Below are positions 52,623 to 62,081 of a DNA stretch of 64,000 bases, piece by piece. A program made the position numbers and the translations under genes. Position 1 is the first letter of the stretch. Each line of letters starts with the position of its first letter. Origin of the DNA: Pedobacter sandarakinus (GTDB lineage: Bacteria > Bacteroidota > Bacteroidia > Sphingobacteriales > Sphingobacteriaceae); NCBI RefSeq assembly GCF_026240095.1, contig NZ_JAPIVG010000003.1:558001-622000 (forward strand). The letters are read 5' to 3'. The notes under the pieces are model-generated. The model was not told where the DNA came from, made no database searches, and was given only the letters and a program-made list of their open reading frames with translations.

Positions 52623-55145
52623 CTAAAATGCGTTTGAGGGAATTTCTTTTTGGGTTAATAACTCGCTTCTAACTAAACGATATTCTGCTGCTTTTGCATG
52701 GTCATTCAGTTTTTCATAAGATGCAATAAGCACGTTATATGCTGCCAGTTCATGCACTGTTAGGTTATTAGCCTGGTGGATTTTTAAAAACTCTTCAGCA
52801 TATAAAATGGCATTTTCATAGTCTAACTTGTTTTTACACTGCTCTGAGTTTAGACATAATAACAGGGAGCGTGCGTAAGAAGGCGCATGAAAATGGCTTG
52901 GGTCTTCTACCAGATGAGTTAGCTTAAGCTCTAATTCGTCGGTATGCGTTCCAGGATTTATACGGGCGTGGGCCAGCGTAGAAAAGCTTAGAAGGTAGAG
53001 GTATATTGGGTTTTTTGTTGATGATAGTCGCTTATGTTTATAAAGAATTGCATTTACAATCTTAATCGTTTCTGCTTGACTTCCGTATAGAAAATTAATC
53101 GCTAACATGAATAGATAGCTTAACGTTTCCGTGGCATCGGGAGGCAAATCTGTAGGAACAATATTGGCTAAGATCTTAAAATTCTCAATGATTTCTAAAG
53201 GTCTATTGCTTTTAACCTCAGCGTTCCACAGTTTACCATAAATTAAGCTAAGTGCCTCGCATGGGTTTAAGAGCCAATTTTTTCCTTCTTCTTCTATGGC
53301 TTCAATCTGCTCTAATCTCACTTCTATTTTGTTTTTATCCAAACTAATGCAGTTTAGCAATGAAAGGGTTGCCTGATAGATTAATTTAGTCCTTTTACTC
53401 TCTGCAACTTCAATCAGGCAAGAAATCGCTTCGTTGTAAGAGGTGTCAACAAAATCAAAGTTTATTAAATGCTTGATTAGCGTTTGATGGAATTTTTGAC
53501 TTTCAATTTCGCGGATTAAATTATCATCAACTTTTGACCTGTATGTTAGATTCTCAGCAATAAAGTAAAGCAGATAATTCTTTTCGAAACTCGTAAGCTC
53601 AAGGTTCAGCATAACATTAAGTGCTTTAAACTTATATAGCCTCACCAGCAATCTTGCTGCCCACTGCAGCATCTGAAATCTCGACTGGTTTCCAAAATAT
53701 TGCTTGTTAATGGTATTGAAAAAATGTTCGTCGAGCTGATGATTAAATAAATCATAGAGTTCTATGAATTGAAAATACTCGAAAACATGGGGTTGAACGA
53801 ACCTTACGTACTCCTTTGGTAAGTCATTTTCAACCTGTTTTTCTTCCATAATAATGCCGTCTGCCAACAATTCGGCATAGGCGTTTTTAAATACCGGAAA
53901 ATCCTTTATCAGTTCTGTTTTGGCTACTTTTAAGGTCTGGCGGCCATAGTCAGTCATTAATATTATCTTTTTACAAAACAAGATTTTCTCAGTTGCATAA
54001 GTAGAGTTGTAAACCTTTTCATTTATAAATTTTGCTATAATCTCATAATAAATGATGTTTGTAAAGGCGTCAAAATCTGGATATTCTTCACGAAGTTGGT
54101 AATACCATTGAATATGATAAGGGAATTTTAATTGCTGTTTCAGGTGAGGGCTAATTGTCTGATCATTTGCGGGATTGATTTTTCTAACAATATCCTCAAT
54201 CTCGTTGTTGCTTAGCGGCGGAACGTTGGTTGCTATACTCGCCTGGTAGAAGCTGCCTGGAAACCATTTATTTCTAAGGAAGTGTGCATAGCGTATTTTT
54301 TCATAAAAACGACTCCATGTAGTAGACCTCATGTTTATGATGAGTTTAACACTTTCGCTATGTTCAATAGTACTTATAAAATCAACAATCCTGATAAAAA
54401 TTTTTGGCTTTAATTGCCTATTAAGTATTAAATCCGAAACCCCATCAACTACGAGGAAAAATTTTACTTTACGTTTTTTAAATATGTCATCAAAAAAATC
54501 AATCAGGTTTGTGTTTAATGGTAAACCTAATTTCGTTTTAATGCGATCTTCCAAAGACAAATCTTCCATGTCTTCATTAAAAATATGATCAGCACTGATA
54601 AATAATACGATGTCTTTACTAAATTCAGCCCGTTCTTCTAAAAACATGTTTTGGATAAGGTGAAGTAGCAAAATGCTTTTTCCGTAGCCTGGAGGTGATA
54701 TAAATGATGTAAAACTATAAGAACATTCCCTAAATATGCGCAGGTCTCGCTCTGCAAAATTGCGTTTTATGGTTAATTCAAATGGCACCGTGCAGCGGTT
54801 GCGAATGTACAGTATTGTAGCTCTTGTAACCCTTAGTGCATGATACCTTATCTGATCCAGATCTGCTTGATTTCCGTTATCTAAGTATTCCTTTCGATCT
54901 TGATGATTCGTTTGGCCTGTTTGCCCAACGTATTCCATTAACGTATTAATGGTGAACTGTGAAAATTGATGCGATACATTTGCGAAGCCAAAGAATCGTT
55001 TAAGCGTAGTCTCAGATATGTTCTTTTTTAAAGCGGTTTGGATATTAGCCGTTATCAAACTACAGTCTGACGGGCTAATGTTCTTGATGTTATTTTTTTC
55101 CAGAATTCGGCGCCTTAATTCGGCAAAGTGGCTAGAATAATGCAT
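52623..55145 (-). CDS. P-loop (STAND-like) ATPase with N-terminal Bacteroidota-specific domain, paralogue B
   Basis: 840 residues, paralogous to 36760-39243 over the whole length. N-terminal domain: ISPSDCSLI..KKNISETTLKRFFGFA..HQFSQFTINTL (about 22-70). Walker A SPPGYGKS (150-157); Walker B KFFLVVDGVSD (D234). Shared conserved phrases flank the ATPase (FYEKIRYAHFLRNKWFPGSFY here, FYENIKLSVYLQRKWFKGTYY in A). The C-terminal 400 residues are helical, TPR-like. Convergent with the adhesin cassette. Function unknown; a DNA-binding STAND regulator is the leading inference. Confidence 0.75.
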   Translation of the reverse strand: MHYSSHFAELRRRILEKNNIKNISPSDCSLITANIQTALKKNISETTLKRFFGFANVSHQFSQFTINTLMEYVGQTGQTNHQDRKEYLDNGNQADLDQIRYHALRVTRATILYIRNRCTVPFELTIKRNFAERDLRIFRECSYSFTSFISPPGYGKSILLLHLIQNMFLEERAEFSKDIVLFISADHIFNEDMEDLSLEDRIKTKLGLPLNTNLIDFFDDIFKKRKVKFFLVVDGVSDLILNRQLKPKIFIRIVDFISTIEHSESVKLIINMRSTTWSRFYEKIRYAHFLRNKWFPGSFYQASIATNVPPLSNNEIEDIVRKINPANDQTISPHLKQQLKFPYHIQWYYQLREEYPDFDAFTNIIYYEIIAKFINEKVYNSTYATEKILFCKKIILMTDYGRQTLKVAKTELIKDFPVFKNAYAELLADGIIMEEKQVENDLPKEYVRFVQPHVFEYFQFIELYDLFNHQLDEHFFNTINKQYFGNQSRFQMLQWAARLLVRLYKFKALNVMLNLELTSFEKNYLLYFIAENLTYRSKVDDNLIREIESQKFHQTLIKHLINFDFVDTSYNEAISCLIEVAESKRTKLIYQATLSLLNCISLDKNKIEVRLEQIEAIEEEGKNWLLNPCEALSLIYGKLWNAEVKSNRPLEIIENFKILANIVPTDLPPDATETLSYLFMLAINFLYGSQAETIKIVNAILYKHKRLSSTKNPIYLYLLSFSTLAHARINPGTHTDELELKLTHLVEDPSHFHAPSYARSLLLCLNSEQCKNKLDYENAILYAEEFLKIHQANNLTVHELAAYNVLIASYEKLNDHAKAAEYRLVRSELLTQKEIPSNAF

Positions 55146-55548
55146 GAGACTGTGAGAGTTAATACAAGCAAGGTAATCAATATTGCCAATATTGAAAATA
55201 CGTAATTATAGACAGGACCGTTTGGCTTATCAATAATAATCACATTTTCAAACGCTTAAATTGGTTTAAAATGGAACAATCATATTTTTTGTAACACAAA
55301 TGTTATGATAAAGCCGTTCGAGTCCATGCTTTGAATGTATCATATAATATTAAAATTGTAGTTATAATCTTACATAGGTTCATACTCAAATTGTTTTGGA
55401 TTTATCAAGATGCAATTGTTTAAGATTGCACTGAATAATTCGAGCATACGCTAGATGACGAGCGCAGTCTTATTTAATTCTTTTGGCAAATGAAAGAAAA
55501 TCTCATCCCTTTTTACGCTATCTTTAAAATGCAAGAAAAACGTTTTAT
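55146..55548. other. Intergenic, 403 bases, divergent promoters
   Basis: Between ATPase B (leftward) and the GxGYxYP gene (rightward). It holds a double palindrome at 55178-55194. Otherwise AT-rich with no gene seen. Confidence 0.4.
55178..55194. promoter_or_regulatory. Double palindrome CAATATTG-C-CAATATTG
   Basis: Two copies of the self-complementary octamer CAATATTG separated by one base, 33 bases upstream of the ATPase B start. It looks like a two-dimer operator. Confidence 0.4.
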
Positions 55549-57126
55549 ATGTCGAGACTCATTACCATTTGCCTTTCATGTTATTTCTTAATTATGACTG
55601 CCAAAGGTCAAATTAAATGGCCAGCAGATCAGTTGCTACCTTCATTTCAAACACCAGCCCAAGTGCAGGATTTTATTGTCCTCAGGCAAAGATCTGCCTA
55701 CGCAGCTGCAGAAATGTACCTTTTTGCTTCACTCAAGGGTACGGTTAACCGAAGCAAGCCACGTATTTTTTCTTATGAAGGTGATGCAAACGGAGAGGGA
55801 CCATATACCTGGCTACAATCACTTGGACTGAATTGGCAGGAACCGATAGACAAATGGGATTTAATTACCAAGTATCGTAATGAAATAGCAGGTTTAATTG
55901 TCTATGATACTGCACAAAGCCATACCATTAATTTAGCCACCATGCTTGCGAAAAGCAAGAATGCTTTAATTGTATCTCCAATATTACTGGAAAAGCTAAC
56001 CGCCCCACCTTACAATTTTAAAATATTGACTGATTTAAGGGGAAAATTCGACAGTAAGTTAGCCGTCTATCAATCGATGTATAATGATTATTGGCCTAAC
56101 CTCGACCATCGCCTGCTTATTGGTCTTCATCCTGACCGACAAAAGGCAGCTTTGCGAGAATACGCTGTAGCAGTTGGCGCAGCAGTAATCTGGCTCGATC
56201 CTAAAGTTGATGGCGAAAGCCAACTCCTTGATAAATTTCTTTCGACGATGTCTGCTGGTGGGAAATTTATGGGCTGGTGGCCGCAAGAAGCCCCAGGCGT
56301 AGAAAGGGCTTCAAAATATGGCATAGCAACCATTGCAAGTGACTGGTCTTCTAATCTCACACTGCATAGCGGAACATCACGAAAGATAACCATAAAGCCA
56401 AGTCCGCCTAAGCCAAAACTTGAGAATAAAATTTATGTGGCATTTATTTTAAGTGATGGCGATAACCTGCAGTTTACCGAACATTTGATGCGTAAACTAT
56501 GGCAGAACCCTGATCGTGGGGCCGTACCAATGGGCTGGACGGTCTCACCTGCAATGCTCGATGCCATGCCAGGCGCCCTCAACTTTTATTGGAATACAGC
56601 AAGCGATAATGATAACCTTATTTCTGGCCCTTCTGGTTATGGCTATACCTATCCTAATACCTGGAAAGATGAGAACTTGCTAAAGAAATTCGTTGCAAAA
56701 ACGGAAGATTACAATCAGCGGCCGGGCTTAAGGGTGATAACCATTTGGAACACCATCACAGGTGGCATTAATGCTAATGTAGGAAAAGTATATGCTCGTG
56801 AGGCTAAATCGTTACTGGGCTTAACGGCTCAAAATACTGGAGGTGGTCTAAGCATTTACGATAACAGCTTGCCAGGAATGGCACTAAGCTGTAATTATTG
56901 CACATCTGAAAAGGCAATGAATGATCATATTGCCCGGGCTTCTGCAGGTTGGGATAGAAACTCCTCACGTTTTATTATAATACAAGCACAGCCTTGGACA
57001 GGCATTTCGCCAACAAGTTTTAAAAATGTAGCCAATAGCTTAGGTGAGGAATATATTGTGGTTAGACCAGATCATATTTTTCAATTAATTAGGGAGAAAA
57101 ATGGCCTTCCGATAAATCCTGGATAA
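55549..57126 (+). CDS. GxGYxYP-domain secreted protein
   Basis: 525 residues with an N-terminal signal (LITICLSCYFLIMTAKGQ). The family-defining motif appears as SGYGYTYP (about 363-370), and IAGLIVYDT, WYLNP-like stretches and the FILSDGDNLQF loop are typical of the GxGYxYP putative glycoside hydrolase family (N-terminal plus C-terminal domains). No enzymatic activity is established for the family to my knowledge. It stands alone between divergent ATPase B and the convergent HxlR gene. Confidence 0.85.
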   Translation: MSRLITICLSCYFLIMTAKGQIKWPADQLLPSFQTPAQVQDFIVLRQRSAYAAAEMYLFASLKGTVNRSKPRIFSYEGDANGEGPYTWLQSLGLNWQEPIDKWDLITKYRNEIAGLIVYDTAQSHTINLATMLAKSKNALIVSPILLEKLTAPPYNFKILTDLRGKFDSKLAVYQSMYNDYWPNLDHRLLIGLHPDRQKAALREYAVAVGAAVIWLDPKVDGESQLLDKFLSTMSAGGKFMGWWPQEAPGVERASKYGIATIASDWSSNLTLHSGTSRKITIKPSPPKPKLENKIYVAFILSDGDNLQFTEHLMRKLWQNPDRGAVPMGWTVSPAMLDAMPGALNFYWNTASDNDNLISGPSGYGYTYPNTWKDENLLKKFVAKTEDYNQRPGLRVITIWNTITGGINANVGKVYAREAKSLLGLTAQNTGGGLSIYDNSLPGMALSCNYCTSEKAMNDHIARASAGWDRNSSRFIIIQAQPWTGISPTSFKNVANSLGEEYIVVRPDHIFQLIREKNGLPINPG

Positions 57127-57216
57127 CAAATTTTTAGGTTCGAGAGACGCGTTTATGATGGCGGACACATTCTTCTGCCAAAAATCTTTTATGTCAATAT
57201 CGCAAAGAAGCATGTT

Positions 57217-57588
57217 TTAAGGTATGGAGATTCCCCGAACATGTTCGCGGTGCATTTTGCCCCATTCGCTCAGTTCACCCAATATCGTTTTCAAGGTATG
57301 GCTGTAGGCTGTGGCCTCGTAACGAATGTTAACAGGGGTAGAACTATACACCTTCCGTTCTATGAGGAAATTGATTTCCAGGTCTTTCAACTCACTTGCT
57401 AAAACCTTCGGAGATATTCCCATCATTTCTTTCTGAATCTGATTAAAACGCTTTGGTCCGTGCATCAGACATAGTACCAATGGCAGTTTCCATTTTCCAT
57501 TTAAAACATACATTGCATCAAATACATGTTTAAGCGATGTAGCACATTGCTGGCTGCTTGGGAAGGACGTAACATCTAGAGTTTCCAT
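57217..57588 (-). CDS. HxlR-family transcriptional regulator
   Basis: 123 residues, winged helix of the HxlR (DUF24) family: NGKWKLPLVLCLMHGPKRFNQI, MGISPKVLASELKDLE, YEATAYSHTL. A Cys at residue 15 just before the domain is placed like the redox-sensing N-terminal Cys of YodB-type members, although with a few extra residues to the conserved Trp. Divergent from azoR across a 109-base region holding two inverted repeats, which suggests control of both genes. Confidence 0.9.
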   Translation of the reverse strand: METLDVTSFPSSQQCATSLKHVFDAMYVLNGKWKLPLVLCLMHGPKRFNQIQKEMMGISPKVLASELKDLEINFLIERKVYSSTPVNIRYEATAYSHTLKTILGELSEWGKMHREHVRGISIP

Positions 57589-57592
57589 GGCA

Positions 57593-57600
57593 CAAATATA
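57593..57600 (-). promoter_or_regulatory. -7 element of hxlR (TATATTTG)
   Basis: Reverse complement of CAAATATA is TATATTTG, an exact TAnnTTTG match only 5 bases before the hxlR ATG, implying a leaderless or nearly leaderless mRNA. Confidence 0.5.
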
Positions 57601-57639
57601 CTTACTTTCCTAAAAGTAAGCACTTTCCTTTTGGTAAGT
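57601..57639. promoter_or_regulatory. HxlR operator: two inverted repeats
   Basis: CTTACTTT-CCTA-AAAGTAAG (57601-57620, perfect 8-base arms) and ACTTTCC-TTTT-GGTAAGT (57622-57639, one mismatch). The two are 20-21 bases apart centre to centre, two helical turns, and sit between the divergent promoters. Confidence 0.7.
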
Positions 57640-57665
57640 ACGGGTTCGGTTAGCGATGATCAAGA

Positions 57666-57673
57666 TACCTTTG
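57666..57673 (+). promoter_or_regulatory. -7 element of azoR (TACCTTTG)
   Basis: Exact TAnnTTTG match 24 bases before the azoR ATG at 57698. No clean -33 TTTG at standard spacing. Confidence 0.55.
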
Positions 57674-57697
57674 TAGGCAAAAGAAAATAATTAAGTG

Positions 57698-58303
57698 ATG
57701 AAACGAATCCTTTATTTAAAGTCGAGTCTGTTTGGTGAGCACTCGTATAGCAGTAAGTTGGGCGATGCCATTGTGGATCGCATTTTGGCTAAGTATCCGG
57801 AAAGTACGGTAGCGGAACTAGATTTAGTAGCCACAAACTTGCCGCACCTTAGTCCGACGGTATTAGCCACTTTTTTTGCCGCTCCTCCAGACCTAAGTTC
57901 TGAGCAACAAGATCTCCGTAAGAGATCTGATGAGTTGGTGGGACAATTGATGGAATGCGATATCTTAGTGGTAGGCGCTCCTCTAATTAACTTTACGATT
58001 CCAAGTTATTTGAAATCCTGGATTGACCATGTTACCCGTGCAGGGATTACTTTTGGTTATGGTGAGAACGGCTACCCGATGGGATTGGTAACCGGCAAGA
58101 AGGTGTACGTTGCCATGGCCTCCGGAGGAATTTATTCGGAAGGACCGGGTAAAGAAAATGATTTTGTTGCACCGTATTTAACCACTGTGCTTGGTTTTTT
58201 GGGGATGCGTGATTTAACGATATACCGTGCGGAGGGTGTAAAGGTGCCAGGAATTAAGGAAACGGTAATGCAAACAGCCATTGAATCTATCGCTCTTGAT
58301 TGA
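57698..58303 (+). CDS. azoR: FMN-dependent NADH:quinone oxidoreductase / azoreductase
   Basis: 201 residues from ATG 57698 (MKRILYLKSSLFGEHSYSS); a GTG three bases earlier is a less likely start. Flavodoxin-like fold with FMN-binding stretches GAPLINFTIPSYLKSWID and ASGGIYSEGPGKENDF typical of AzoR. It reduces quinones and azo compounds with NADH and FMN, giving two-electron detoxification. Divergent from its probable regulator HxlR. Confidence 0.9.
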   Translation: MKRILYLKSSLFGEHSYSSKLGDAIVDRILAKYPESTVAELDLVATNLPHLSPTVLATFFAAPPDLSSEQQDLRKRSDELVGQLMECDILVVGAPLINFTIPSYLKSWIDHVTRAGITFGYGENGYPMGLVTGKKVYVAMASGGIYSEGPGKENDFVAPYLTTVLGFLGMRDLTIYRAEGVKVPGIKETVMQTAIESIALD

Positions 58304-58346
58304 TGCAAGTTTAACCTATTGATGGATTTTTCTTAAACTAAAATGC

Positions 58347-58371
58347 ACCCTACAGCTTTTTGCTGTAGGGT
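58347..58371. terminator. Hairpin between convergent azoR and hydrolase genes
   Basis: ACCCTACAGC-TTTTT-GCTGTAGGGT, 10 perfect pairs, followed by TAATTAAAAATTTT. A strong hairpin usable in either direction. Confidence 0.65.
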
Positions 58372-58440
58372 AATTAAAAATTTTCAAACTCTTTGAGGCG
58401 TTTGCTGTCGGTTTATTTTCATCAACAAATTGGTAGATTA

Positions 58441-59397
58441 TTAGGCTATGCCAAATTGTTCCTTCAAGAACTGTTCTACGCGAATAGGCATCCATGATGT
58501 ACTTGCGCTTAACGGAAAAGCAGAATGTCCGCCTCGTGTAGGCGTGTCAAGAAAAATGTGTTCACTATTCCTGGCTAAATCAATTGGGTAAGAGCTTGGC
58601 GACAGAAAAGGGTCGTTCTTGGCATTTACAACTAGCGTTGGTATCTTAATCTGGGTTAAAGCTTGTAAACAGCTACCTGCTGCATATAACTCATCAAGAG
58701 AGTTAAAACCTGAAAACGGGGCAGTAAAATTTGCACTGAAATCTTGTATGGAAGTAATACGGTTTAACCTTTCAATGTCGAAAATACCAGGATGATTGCG
58801 CTCCATCTTTCGGACCTTATTTTTTAACTTATCAAGGAACTTGCGCAAATAAATACGATTTGTATATCGATCTATTTGTTTCTCAGACTCACATAAATCA
58901 CAAGGCACAGAGAAGGTGGCAATTCCCATCAGGTTCTCTGGTGTTCGATGTCTTCCAACAAAGTTTAATAACATGTTTCCGCCCAACGAAAACCCAACCA
59001 AAAACAATTTTTGATATTTGGAAGCATACTCTTTTACTGCGGCATCTATGTCGGCTGTTGCCCCGCCATGATAAAGAACGGGTAAGCGGTTCATCTCTCT
59101 GCCGCAGCTGCGGGCGTGTATTGCTAAAATATCCCAGCCTAACACACTAAAATGTTGGGCCATTTGTTGCACATAATGGCTTCTTGAATTTCCTTCAAGC
59201 CCATGGCAAACAACCATCAATCGATTATTGCCATTGCGTATCCAATCTAGCTCCAGGAAATCGCCATCAGGTAATTCCATTTTTTCCGTTCGATAAAGTG
59301 AATTATCTCTTTTTACACCAAAAACGGGTGCTATGGTTTGGAGGTGACCATTAAAAAGATAAAGGGGTGGGCGGTATTTCGATTGCAAAACAGGCAT
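58441..59397 (-). CDS. YheT-like alpha/beta hydrolase
   Basis: 318 residues. Opening YRPPLYLFNGHLQTIAPVF is characteristic of the YheT/ABHD1-3 group. HGLEGNSRSHYVQ is the oxyanion region, the nucleophile elbow is GFSLGGN, the acid is in NAKNDPFLS, and the His in RGGHSAFP. Likely an esterase or lipase-type enzyme; no signal peptide. No operon partner; convergent with azoR. Confidence 0.88.
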   Translation of the reverse strand: MPVLQSKYRPPLYLFNGHLQTIAPVFGVKRDNSLYRTEKMELPDGDFLELDWIRNGNNRLMVVCHGLEGNSRSHYVQQMAQHFSVLGWDILAIHARSCGREMNRLPVLYHGGATADIDAAVKEYASKYQKLFLVGFSLGGNMLLNFVGRHRTPENLMGIATFSVPCDLCESEKQIDRYTNRIYLRKFLDKLKNKVRKMERNHPGIFDIERLNRITSIQDFSANFTAPFSGFNSLDELYAAGSCLQALTQIKIPTLVVNAKNDPFLSPSSYPIDLARNSEHIFLDTPTRGGHSAFPLSASTSWMPIRVEQFLKEQFGIA

Positions 59398-59738
59398 ATA
59401 TTATTAACAGGTGTGTTCAGTAAGGTGAAAAAATGGTTTTAATAAATGGATAATTGCCGGTATTGAAGGCTAATGATATCGCTGATGCATATTTTGGTTT
59501 GTCTCTCTTACAATCGGTAGCTGAAGATATTTCAAAGATGTTATCCACTTAAACCTCTACCTCAGTCAAAAATTATTCAGAAATAAAGGTAAGTAAAAAT
59601 AATATTTGCAACATAATTTGTTCGAATTTCCAATGTAGAGCCTCATGAGCGTGGTCTTTTTTTCGCCCAAATAATTACCTTTGCCCGTTGAACGTTAGAA
59701 GGTAATAAAACATAAATATCGTTGCTATAATTGAACTG
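59398..59738. other. Intergenic, 341 bases, divergent promoters
   Basis: Between the YheT-like and acyltransferase genes. A promoter element for the acyltransferase gene is at 59676-59683; nothing else is recognised. Confidence 0.4.
59676..59683 (+). promoter_or_regulatory. -7 element of acyltransferase gene (TACCTTTG)
   Basis: TACCTTTGC matches TAnnTTTG(C) 55 bases before the ATG at 59739. A T-rich -33 region (GGTCTTTTTTT) lies about 20 bases upstream. Confidence 0.5.
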
Positions 59739-60389
59739 ATGATTAAAGACAAACCGAATAGATTAATGAAGCTGTTCCTAAATGTTGCTTTGGAACCTTG
59801 GATCTTGCGCCATTATTCATCCATCAAGTTCATGAATGAAATAGCAGTAAAGCCAGATCAATCTTGTTTGATGTTGATGAATCATTATAGTTTTAACGAT
59901 GGTTTCCTACTTAATAGAATATGCCGTTTGCTATTAAAAAAGCAATTGAAGGCAATGGTAATCGAATCGCAGATGAAGGCATTTCCGATATTAAAATATT
60001 TTGGATGTTTTTCTGTAAGTAAGAAGTCGAGAAGTATGATTGATTCCTTGAATTATGCCGCCGAGTCACTTAAAGATCCCACTGTGATGTTAGGAATCTA
60101 TCCGCAAGGGGGTTTATATTCTATGCATCTTAATAAAATTCATTTTGTGCCTGGCTTGGCTTACATTTTTAAACATGCTAAAAACGTTCCTTTTCAGGTT
60201 TTTTTCGGTGTAACCCTGCTCGATTATTTAGAGAATTACAAGCCTGTTGCTAGGGTATATTTTACTTCCTACGAAGGAGAACGTGATTCTAACAAGATGG
60301 AAGAAGCGTACAATCTGTTTTATCAATCATGTAAACAACAAAATCAACGACTTTATCGCCCGCCAGAAAGCGTTGTTGATGCAGTTTAA
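59739..60389 (+). CDS. PlsC-like lysophospholipid acyltransferase family protein
   Basis: 216 residues. Motif I appears as NHYSFNDG (variant of NHxxxxD, about 47-54) and motif III-like GIYPQGG (variant of the EGTR-type loop). The protein is somewhat shorter than classic PlsC. Expected to move acyl groups onto a lipid or other acceptor at the inner membrane face. Single-gene unit with a strong bidirectional terminator downstream. Confidence 0.75.
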   Translation: MIKDKPNRLMKLFLNVALEPWILRHYSSIKFMNEIAVKPDQSCLMLMNHYSFNDGFLLNRICRLLLKKQLKAMVIESQMKAFPILKYFGCFSVSKKSRSMIDSLNYAAESLKDPTVMLGIYPQGGLYSMHLNKIHFVPGLAYIFKHAKNVPFQVFFGVTLLDYLENYKPVARVYFTSYEGERDSNKMEEAYNLFYQSCKQQNQRLYRPPESVVDAV

Positions 60390-60483
60390 TTTGAATTGCT
60401 TTATTATCGTCTCATTGATATGTTTTATCATCTGGATAATACAAAGGGCGATATACAGCAAGGTGATCTGGGGGAGGTAGGCA

Positions 60484-60518
60484 TAAAAAAACCCGGTTTA
60501 TATCGCCGGGTTTTTTTA
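60484..60518. terminator. Bidirectional intrinsic terminator
   Basis: AAAAAAACCCGG-TTTATATCG-CCGGGTTTTTTT. The A-run, hairpin and T-run serve both the acyltransferase gene (rightward) and the SusD/SusC operon (leftward). Confidence 0.85.
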
Positions 60519-60528
60519 ATTCGAATAA

Positions 60529-62061
60529 TTAGTAGCCTGGGTTTTGTTTCAGATTCTCATTGATCTGATTATCAGGAATAGGATAGAGTAGGTTTTTCGC
60601 CTCACTTGCCGGCTTTTCTTGCCATGCACTTAACCACTTACCAAAACGAATAAGGTCAGTACGTCGGTGGCTTTCCCAGTAAAATTCACGACCAAGTTCA
60701 TCAATCATTACATCTGGTGTAAGTGAAGTTAATGCAGCTGCACCTCTAACGGTTCTCACATTATTTACAATGGTTAGGGCAGCGGCAGCATTAGACGTGC
60801 GCATTAATGCTTCAGCCTTCATCAATAAAACATCTGCATAGCGGAAATAAACCCAATCATTATTAGGATTACCGATCTGTGCATAATCAATGGCATATTT
60901 ATACACCCTAATTCCTGCAACTTCCAGGTGATTAACATCTTTTTCGATGATATTTACTTCTGGGGTGAAGGCCAGTGGATTTCCACGACGATCTTTTAAG
61001 GCCACTCCGTTTTGGCTAAACTGTTGTCCTACGTTAAAACCAATTTTTACACCCCCTACATTGGTCATACCAGCATAGCTAGTGCCACGTCTGATATCTG
61101 TTGAGGTAAACTTGGCATAAAAATCAGATAGGGTAGAAAAACCATTCCATCCACCAGGATTCATGTTGTAATGCGAAGGCGCATAAAAGAATGCATTTAA
61201 GCCACTGCCTTCACCACCACCGATGTTGTGTCCTGTAAAAATATTTTCTGTTGAAATATTTTCGTTGTTTGGTGCGAAGTTATCGAAGTAATTGGTTGCT
61301 AGTGAATACTTACCTGTAGCGATAATTTCATCTGCCAAAGCAATTACTTTAGTCATATCAGCAGCATCAAAGGCAGGCGTAGTTCTGTTAGCGAAGGTAC
61401 CTTTATTGAGATAACATTTCATCAATAACACTTTTGCCGCTTCTTTAGTAGCAATGTAAGGCTTAGCACCTGCAGCGGTTGCACTTTGCAATGTAGGTAT
61501 AATGGCATTGAGCTCACTAATCACGAAATCGGTAGCTTCGGCAGCAGACCTTACTTTCGCCGGTTGAGTTAGGTTCTCTCCAGGTTCACGATAGGGGGCC
61601 TGTCCAAACAAATCAATAATGGAGAATGTAGCTAAAGCCCTAACAAACCGGGCTTCGGCAGCCTGTTGAGGGGTAGGGTTGTAACGCAGTAAATCGGTAG
61701 CAGCGAAGGTTGTGCCTGTTAAGTCTTTCAAAGTGCTGTAAATCCGCGAATGAAAAGAATTCCACTTATGAAGATGAAAAGCTCTCCAATCGCCACCGTC
61801 GTCCCAGTCGCCGCCACGGGTAGGGATAATTACCTCATCAGAAGCTACCTCCTGCAACGACCAAACGCCCCAAGGTGCTTCAAATGGATTTCTTAAAGAC
61901 GTGTAAACGCCTTTCAACAACGTAGTTGGATCTGCAGCACCACTACTAATTTGCGATGAGGTTAATTCACTGTTTAAATTTTCATTTAGCTTAGTGCAAG
62001 AACCAAGCATTAAAAATGCAACCGGCAATACCAGCCATTTTTTTTGATTGAATATTTTCAT
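60529..62061 (-). CDS. SusD/RagB-like glycan-binding lipoprotein (second PUL)
   Basis: 510 residues, standard Sec lipoprotein signal (LVLPVAFLMLGSC, lipobox Cys22) then TKLNENL. SusD helical repeats with AEARFVRALATFSIIDLFGQAPY and the C-terminal RRTDLIRFGKWL. It follows the SusC-like gene by 20 bases. No regulator or glycosidase is within the window, so the substrate is unknown. Confidence 0.93.
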   Translation of the reverse strand: MKIFNQKKWLVLPVAFLMLGSCTKLNENLNSELTSSQISSGAADPTTLLKGVYTSLRNPFEAPWGVWSLQEVASDEVIIPTRGGDWDDGGDWRAFHLHKWNSFHSRIYSTLKDLTGTTFAATDLLRYNPTPQQAAEARFVRALATFSIIDLFGQAPYREPGENLTQPAKVRSAAEATDFVISELNAIIPTLQSATAAGAKPYIATKEAAKVLLMKCYLNKGTFANRTTPAFDAADMTKVIALADEIIATGKYSLATNYFDNFAPNNENISTENIFTGHNIGGGEGSGLNAFFYAPSHYNMNPGGWNGFSTLSDFYAKFTSTDIRRGTSYAGMTNVGGVKIGFNVGQQFSQNGVALKDRRGNPLAFTPEVNIIEKDVNHLEVAGIRVYKYAIDYAQIGNPNNDWVYFRYADVLLMKAEALMRTSNAAAALTIVNNVRTVRGAAALTSLTPDVMIDELGREFYWESHRRTDLIRFGKWLSAWQEKPASEAKNLLYPIPDNQINENLKQNPGY

Positions 62062-62081
62062 AACTATTTAATTAATAAAGG

